DNA of 64,000 nt from Gigaspora margarita (Eukaryota; Glomeromycota; Glomeromycetes; Diversisporales; Gigasporaceae): positions 1-64,000 of the forward strand of contig WTPW01002094.1 of assembly GCA_009809945.1 (NCBI GenBank), given 5' to 3'. Under the pieces are notes generated by a model. It did not search any database and was not told where the DNA came from. It worked only from the letters and a program-made list of their open reading frames with translations. Shown here one piece after another: positions 57,623 to 64,000 of the stretch. Position numbers and translations under genes: made by a program. Position 1 is the first letter of the stretch; every line of letters starts with the position of its first letter.

Positions 57623-58811
57623 ATAGCATTCTTATTACAACATAAATGATCAATAGAAACAGTATCATATACTATTTCTTGAAGAATTCCTTGAGAGCCA
57701 TTTGCAAGATTGTTATTTGTACAAATATTCAAAGTTATAACAACTTTTATATTAACAGATAAGGAGAGAATACCACATAAAGAATTTTCTTTAGTATTAG
57801 GTATAGATAAAATTTAATATGATTATTTTCAGTAAGAATATTTCGATTATAAGAGTTCTGTGCACAGGAATAGATAAGAGGATACTTGTTATAATAAGCA
57901 TGCTCTTTTGTAGCTTCAAAATTGAGCAGAACTCGAAGGCTATTTCTTGTTATAAGAAAAATAGCATCTCTCCAATTTATCAAATTAATTTTGTTATCAT
58001 TAAGGATCTTTGATCTTAAAGCTAATTTCTTAAATTCTGTAAGAGTTTCTTTACATATTCCATTTAGAATATTGGCATAAAATGGATCATCTTGCTAGTG
58101 CATTTGTTTTTTTTAGATAACTACATGTTTAACATTTGACCAAAGATCTTTTCCTGCAATTTTAGTAACAGAACAGGCATTAATTAATAATGGATTAATA
58201 TCAAGCTTTCTTTTAGTAAATTTTGATAAATTTTCAATATTTTTTAAGGAATGTGAATTACTAGCAAGCAAAAATGAAATATAATAAATATTATCTGGCA
58301 TATATAAAGCAGTGTTCAAAACTGGAGGTAATTGTATAAAATTACCAACAAATAAAATATTTAACCTAGCAAAAGGAAGAAAATTATCTGTTGCTTTTAA
58401 TTTTTTTATAAAAGTATGAAATTGGACTAAAAGATTTTTGCCAATCATAGAAATTTCTTCTAAATATCATATTCTATATCAAACCATAATTCTTGGGTCT
58501 AACTTAAAGATTGATTTAATAAAGTAGCAGATTTTTTGCCACTATTACTAAAACTAAACACATACACAGGATGAATAGTATTTTCATAGATATTAGCTAC
58601 AGCAATACCTGTAGGGGCTAATACATACAAAGTATGGTGTTATAAAATATATTCAAAATAAGAAATAATAGCTTTGATAACTTCAGATTTGCCAGTTCCA
58701 CCTGCACTAGCAAAATAGAGTAGCAACTGTGAAAGCTTACGATTGGATGTCTGTTGATTTCTCCTACAATGATTATATACAAGATAATAAGCTCTTTTTT
58801 GCTCTTCATTT
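57623..58811 (-). pseudogene. Helitron/PIF1-type helicase relic, catalytic core
   Basis: On the minus strand, in order: EQKRAYYLVYNHC near 58800; Walker A ASAGGTGKSEVIKAI near 58670-58711; LAPTGIAVANI near 58600; SMIGKNLLVQFHTFI near 58410-58450; motif II ILFVGNFIQLPPV near 58320-58360; NFEATKEHA near 57900; and NLANGSQGILQEIVYD near 57680-57720. These are the PIF1-like SF1 helicase motifs, and their spacing fits the helicase half of Helitron proteins. Asp of the GDFxQLPPV box is Asn here, and stops and frame changes occur, so the enzyme is dead. An active version would unwind DNA during rolling-circle transposition. A free-standing PIF1-like host gene is the alternative. Confidence 0.82.
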
Positions 58812-60840
58812 CAGTATTGGCCAATGATCTAAGTCATAGAAAATTTTTTAGATGATCTTGTCATATGTCTAAATGATCACTAGTTATATGCGATGCAGTT
58901 ATAACTATATGACTACTAATCATATAACCTATATGACCATTAATTATATGACTATTGTTATTGATTATATGACATAATATAAGATAGTTACAGATTATAT
59001 AACAAATATAGAATTTTTATTATCAATTTTATTTTAATTTATTAGTCAACTTAAAAATTACCCGCTTTTAATTATTTCTAGTAATGTTAATTGTTCAACT
59101 TCCTTGTATATAAAAAACAACTTCAAAATAGATTCAAAACAGCTAGCTAACATCCCAAGCATATAATAAAGTATATGTGAAACACCAATTAAGATAAACA
59201 TGTAGAAATCTTACAAGTACACTTTATAAAAATGTACGTGCATACTATTAATATAGCTTTCATGTATCTTTTGAATTTGTAGTACAAAAAAATCTAGTAC
59301 AATAGTAAACATACAGAATGTATATGCTTATGTTTAACAAAACTAATCTATAATTATATAAAACTTATATTTAAAATAATGGCTTAAGTTCAATAAAACT
59401 AATTTATAATTATATAAAACCTGTATTTAAAGACATGCATCTTGATTAAAATGATCTAATAGTGGTTATATTTAAAATAGACCTTTTTAGTACATATTCT
59501 ATTCACAGTTTGTTATTTAAGTAGAGAAAAATTACACATGTAGTTATTACTCTTTAAAGTTGTAATTTGCATATTGCTAATTTTTAATTAAACAAATAAA
59601 GGCATGTACATATATATGTAGCTAATTCATTAATGCCTTGAAAATCACATTCTGACATTTCCAATTAGACCAATTCAGACAGATTCAAGCCCAAGTACTA
59701 ATTCGTGTTTCTTTACTTTAGTAATTTGATAATTTATTAAATAAACTATTGAATCAATAAAAGTAAAAGAACATGAAACAATACTTGGGCTTGAATCTGT
59801 CTGAATTAGCCTGATTAGAAATATCAGACATGATTTTTAAGTCAAAGACTACAACTGTTTAGTTTAATACTGAATTGATCTAGAAAAATTTCATTTCTTT
59901 TTTTCACAAACATCAAATAAACTTTAATTATACTTTTGGTAATTTTTTTGCCTAACTTTATTTAGATTAGTAAAAGTTTTATACAAGGTTTTGACTTGGA
60001 ATAAGTCAAATATAGCTTTGCTCACTTGTCTGTTGGGTCATTTTGGTTTTTTTACTTTGTCTAGGGCTTCATTCAGTCTTTTTTAATGCTAAGAACTTTA
60101 TTTTTAATATCATACCCATCATTACAACTGAATTTAAAATTTTAGGACAATAGAAAAATTGCCAATAGAGGGTTTCACAATTAATAAATAAGTGATGTAT
60201 TCTGAAAATAAGTAGGATTTTTTAAATAGTATTTTTACTATATTGAATTATAAATCAGAAAAATCAAATAAGATTCATTGATTTTTATTATAAAATCCCT
60301 TAATAAATGAATTAATAAATTTTTGATGCATGTTGATGCTGAATTTATCCAATTCTGTAGTAATTTATCAATTTGATCATTAGTATACATTTATAGACAT
60401 ACTATTATTATTAATATTGCATCTATTTTTACACATTAAGTTAAAAAAACTGATGCTTACAAAAGCAATCTTGGCTATCAAGATATAAACTCTAGAATTG
60501 TCTTTTCATATTGTATTTGTGAGTTGTAATAATGAAAAGAACTGACAAATACAATGGATGCATTCTAGCCCAAATAGTATTGAATATTCAAACTTTATTA
60601 AATTCTTTAAGAAGATATATAGCATACATCAATGCATATTGAAGAGATATATAGCATACATTAGTGCATTGTTGTATAATTATAATATATCAATATGTTA
60701 ATATATATACTACTATCTAGCTATTTTATTAGCTGACCAACTAATCTTGGCCATATAGTCATATACCTTTATTATGACTATATAATTTATGATTGGTCAT
60801 ATAGGTCATATAGATCATAATAGGTCATAGTCCAATACTG
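58812..60840. mobile_element. 2.03-kb non-autonomous hAT element in the helicase relic
   Basis: It begins CAGTATTGGCCAATGATC and in reverse complement from the right CAGTATTGGACTATGACC. CTTCATTT (58804-58811) and CTTTATTT (60841-60848) form the 8-bp duplication with one change. Both ends carry many TATATGAC or GTCATATA motifs (58850-58980 and 60745-60835). The interior is AT-rich with no transposase frame and includes a fold-back at 59638-59840. Removing the element and one octamer joins the helicase frame as ANLN followed by EEQKRAYYL. Confidence 0.88.
59638..59840. repeat. 203-bp fold-back nested in the hAT element
   Basis: The arms are about 60 bp. TTCAGACAGATTCAAGCCCA on the left pairs with TGGGCTTGAATCTGTCTGAA on the right; the outer parts pair with several mismatches. 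No target duplication was found. Confidence 0.65.
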
Positions 60841-60995
60841 CTTTATTTAGATTAGCTTCAAATCTTTCTAAAGGGTCATTATGTTCTTCAATTATAGTAG
60901 CTTATAGGGGCATAGCTTGATTATTACTTATATTGTTAATATTAGCATTTATTGATGAAGCATTTTCAAAATCAGTAATATTGCTATGTTAATAA
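60841..60995 (-). pseudogene. Helitron/PIF1-type helicase relic, short piece before the Walker A fragment
   Basis: On the minus strand HNDPLERFEANLN leads directly into the core fragment on the other side of the hAT element at 58812-60840. The preceding part (TDFENASSINANINNI) is low complexity and Asn-rich. One stop lies between them. Confidence 0.6.
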
Positions 60996-61680
60996 TAGGG
61001 GTCTTAGCTGGATCAGGTTCGATCCAACCCAACATGCGTCTGACCCAACCTGAGTTGGGTCAGGTCACATAAGATATGAGTCAGGTCAGACCTTGGCCTG
61101 GGTCAGGTCAGACCCAGGCCAGATTATATTTAATGATTGCAAGTAGTTGCTACATAGTAAAGTCTAAATTTTACTATGTAAATCAATAAAATCTGCTTAA
61201 GTAAACTTGTTTGGAAGAACAAAATGCAAATACTCTGAAATTTTTATCCAAATAGAGAACCTTTTATTATTTTTTTATTATTTGACTTTTAATTTTTAAG
61301 TTTGTCGAACCTATTTTTTAAAAAGATTCTAATTTTTACGTTGAACATAAAAATTAAAAGTCAAATAATAAAATTTTTTCCAATTTGGATAAAAATTTCA
61401 GTTTATATACATCTTAATCTTCCAAACAAGTTTACTTAAGCAGGCATTATCAATTTATATAGTAAAATTTAGACTTTACTATGTAGCAACTATTATCAAC
61501 CCAGGTTCAACCTGGGTTGGGTTGGGTTGGATCAGACCTGGGTTGGGTTTGACATAAGGCGGGTAAGACACAGGTTGGGTTTGACATGAGGCAGGTCAGA
61601 CCCGGGTCAGGTTTTGACTCAAATGGGTCTGACCCAGATCAGGCCCAAACCTGACCCAACTCTACCTACTAAGACCCCTA
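60996..61680. mobile_element. 685-bp palindromic hAT-like element in the helicase relic
   Basis: The ends are TAGGGGTCTTAG and CTAAGACCCCTA, perfect over 12 bp. GTTAATAA (60988-60995) and GTTGATAA (61681-61688) form an 8-bp duplication with one change. The halves are inverted copies, for example GCTTAAGTAAACTTGTTTGG against its complement, with a centre near 61330. GGGTCAGGTCAGACC-like motifs are packed at both ends. It is GC-richer at the ends than its surroundings and non-coding. Confidence 0.85.
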
Positions 61681-62395
61681 GTTGATAAATTTATTTTTGA
61701 GAAGTTATAGTATTTTGCCATATCTTTAAGAGCTCATTATCAAAATTATTACTTGGGTGTATTTTTTTAGATTAAGATTATCAATGTTAATCAATTGGAT
61801 CAAACTTGCTAAAGAAGTATAACTTTTAGTAATGAACCTTCCTCGAAGTCTTAAAATATTCATAGCAATGTTGACCAAATTGATATCTTTTAAACCAGAT
61901 CTAATGATATTAATAGAATCAAATGCAAATTCAATTTCTGAAATATTAATAGCAGACAAGTCATTATCATTATCATTATCAAAAAGGTCATATTGGTTAT
62001 TTATATCATATCCAGAAACAGAACGATTAATACAATTTAGTTTTGCAAGAGTTTGATCATTTTGAGCATTTTTCCTTAGTTCATGATCTAGCTCAGTTTC
62101 TTCAGAACACTTGTGCAGCAATTCAATATTTGAAATTATAGATTTTAAACATATTGATATTGCAGAACTATCCAAAAAAGGATGACAAGCTTCTGACCAG
62201 GTGCATAATTCTCTAGAAGGTCTTGAACAGATTTCCACAGTTTAAATAGCATGAGAATGCATAGTCCATAATGTTCAGCATTCTCAATATCAGTTTTTTT
62301 AGGTACTCCTTTATTACACAAAACAACTATTCTTTTAGTGCCTCTTTTTCTTATGAGTTTTATGCTGAGGATGCACATTATCAGGTTCAAAGATA
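61681..62395 (-). pseudogene. Helitron helicase relic, region upstream of the PIF1 domain
   Basis: On the minus strand FEPDNVHPQHKTHKKKRG, RIVVLCNKGVPKK then LCILMLFKLWKSVQDLLENY fit the Helitron segment with the VPVLxGPxIPRRD and MLxLFxPWR pattern that lies just before the PIF1 motifs. KCSEETELDHELRKNAQND and an Asp/Asn-rich tract follow. Frame changes occur near 62215. This pattern favours a Helitron origin over a host PIF1 gene. No Rep/HUH nuclease domain was found upstream, so the N-terminal half is missing. Confidence 0.6.
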
Positions 62396-63456
62396 TAATA
62401 AAAAAAAAACTAAAATTTAATAAAAATATAATTTAACTATATTGTATAAATCTATAAATTAGCAAAGAAAAATATTTAATCAAAATACAATTTATTTATT
62501 TTTTTTAGTTTTATTATAATATATATATTCCCAAATCTATAGTTGAAAATAAAATTATTAATTTAATATTAATTATAAATTTTTTAAATTATTATGAAAT
62601 ATGTTATGTATCAGAAGCGATAAGACTTCCTATATTCATATGCGAAATAACCCTTTAAAAATCCAATCATATATGACCCTAACTATGGTTTGATTAATTA
62701 GTTTGTTTAACACTCTAATGTATGGTTATGTAAACAAATACGTTAAAAGTGTCATAACAGAGTATGCCATAATAGCTAACATATGTCGAAACTAAGTATT
62801 TGATCATAATATTAATGTAATGTAAGATATGATGTATATGATTTAAATTTTCAAATAAACATTTTAACTTTCTCAAAAAATAATAAATAATTGAGCCAAA
62901 TTAATTTGTTTATTAACAAACTGAAAATTGCGAATAAATTAAAAATCACTATATGCCTTTGATTACTGAAATAGATTCAGGCAATTTACATCCGCTAATT
63001 TTCTTTACTGTAAAAATTATGTGTGATATTACTTCATCGCCAAACTCTAAAACTGGCAACAATTGGTCTCAAAAAAGAAACAGAGGGCCCATTTTCGATG
63101 AAGTGTGTAATTATGTTATTAGACATAAAAATAAATTTAGAACAACATTGCTTTAATGATATTTGTCTTAGTATGGTATTCACCTTTTTTTGTTTCGATT
63201 TGTCGTGCTTACCAAATTATTTCGTGATTCATTTTATTTTACAGTCAAGCACACCTCTATAGTCACAAAATCAAATATAATTACAATTTTATTTTTACAA
63301 ATCTGTTTTATATTGATTTTTTAAAAGATGTACTTAGGTTCAATCAAAAATAATTCCTTAACATTTAAAAAAAATTCAAATGATTTTGGACAACGAATGT
63401 ATCAAAAACGAAAGGCTAGTACTGAATAAATCATTACTGTAATCCAATTTATAATG

Positions 63457-63489
<33 letters not shown>

Positions 63490-63696
63490 CAATCGACTTG
63501 GTATAATCAGATAGCCGATAACTAAGTATCAGCTTAGTCAAGTCAATAATTTTAGTCGTTTACAAAATCTATTGACAGTATTCAATTAGTTAAGCTGCCA
63601 CATGATCATGTGCTTGTTTATTATTTAAAAACCAATTTTATTCAATATTTTAATATATTTTTTCACTTGTTCCAAATAAGATATTTAACTAATATT
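62396..63696. other. AT-rich stretch without a recognisable gene
   Basis: No domain was recognised. The open frames 62953-63156 and 63023-63262 are short and overlap each other. A run of 30 A lies at 63459-63488. This interval separates the helicase relic from the peroxidase-like gene, so it probably holds the 3' flank of the latter. Confidence 0.4.
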
Positions 63697-64000
63697 TTAT
63701 TTTTTCTGTTCTTTCTCCAGTTGATCATATCTTTTTAAAAATAAGCGCAAACTGTTTATGATTGGCCAAATTCCAACCACCTTATTAGGCTTTCTCCATC
63801 CTTCTGGAAACCTTTCATGCTTTAAAAATACTTCCAATTTTTCAATTTCAATCTCAAGATTTGTATTAGCACCAATAAAATTTAATAATAAAGAAGATTC
63901 TCCTGCGGAAAGAAATTTTTGTTGAAAATTGTACAATAAAGTCGGGTTAACTTCTTTTGAATTGTTTAGCCGAATCCAATGAAGTTTTGATAATGATTCC
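63697..64000 (-). CDS. Peroxidase family 2 (heme-thiolate, chloroperoxidase-like), C-terminal part
   Basis: The frame is open from the window edge to a TAA at 63697-63699, about 100 codons; the start lies outside the window. FLSAGESSLLLNFIG is followed by LEVFLKHERFPEGWRKP, with a basic Lys/Glu-rich tail. The pattern of a Glu/Arg-Phe/Leu-Pro-(E/D)-G/D-W segment near the C-terminus resembles heme-thiolate peroxidases of the chloroperoxidase family, which fungi secrete. The heme-binding N-terminal Pro-Cys-Pro region would lie off the window and cannot be checked. Codon use and intactness suggest a living host gene, the only one seen in the window. The assignment is from motif memory. Confidence 0.5.
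   Translation of the reverse strand, partial: ESLSKLHWIRLNNSKEVNPTLLYNFQQKFLSAGESSLLLNFIGANTNLEIEIEKLEVFLKHERFPEGWRKPNKVVGIWPIINSLRLFLKRYDQLEKEQKK

Noticed and set aside
63459-63488. Run of 30 A as the tail of another LINE insertion
   Set aside because: No adjoining LINE sequence and no target duplication could be recognised; treated as a homopolymer.

Overview
The window is an AT-rich, gene-poor eukaryotic nuclear segment packed with transposable elements. It most resembles an arbuscular-mycorrhizal (Glomeromycotina) fungus. That is an inference from the mix of Sel1-type repeat remnants, a Helitron/PIF1-type helicase relic, RNase H-bearing LINEs, Ty3 elements and very many short AT-rich inverted-repeat elements. 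No tRNA, rRNA or CRISPR array was found. Only one reading frame still looks like an ordinary host gene: the 3' end of a peroxidase-like gene at the right edge (63697-64000, minus).

Layout. 1-2185 is AT-rich without genes and holds a 215-bp palindrome. 2284-7559 is a broken Ty3 chromovirus with a chromodomain and a self-priming type primer site. It sits inside an 840-bp dispersed repeat whose uninterrupted copy lies at 12305-13142. 8638-8891 is a Harbinger-like MITE, and 9050-11372 is a decayed Sel1-repeat gene. 13295-21343 is a field of fold-back elements and a degenerate 100-bp satellite. 21650-33830 holds copies of an AT-rich dispersed repeat carrying a solo LTR, hAT-like MITEs, a 640-bp tandem duplication and a minisatellite. 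35862-36587 is a hAT-like element. 37003-39556 and 39672-39909 are two LINE insertions with clear target-site duplications. 41306-46390 contains two low-complexity elements around a decayed dioxygenase-like gene that is split by a pogo-like MITE; the assembly has a 213-base gap there.

The right third is a nested locus. A Helitron-type PIF1 helicase relic on the minus strand runs from about 62395 to 46698. It is cut by four insertions: two hAT-like elements (60996-61680 and 58812-60840), a 10.2-kb Ty3 element (47384-57622) and a small hAT-like MITE (46788-47016). Each carries a direct target duplication, so the pre-insertion order can be read.

The second Ty3 element has an unusual build. It has a long proline- and acid-rich N-terminal region, an Arg/Ser-rich stretch after the gag zinc knuckle, an extra zinc-knuckle array plus coiled coil between protease and reverse transcriptase, and a further open frame between integrase and the 3' LTR. 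Its LTRs are about 98 percent alike by eye, so it is young. A solo LTR of the same family lies at 24658-25153.
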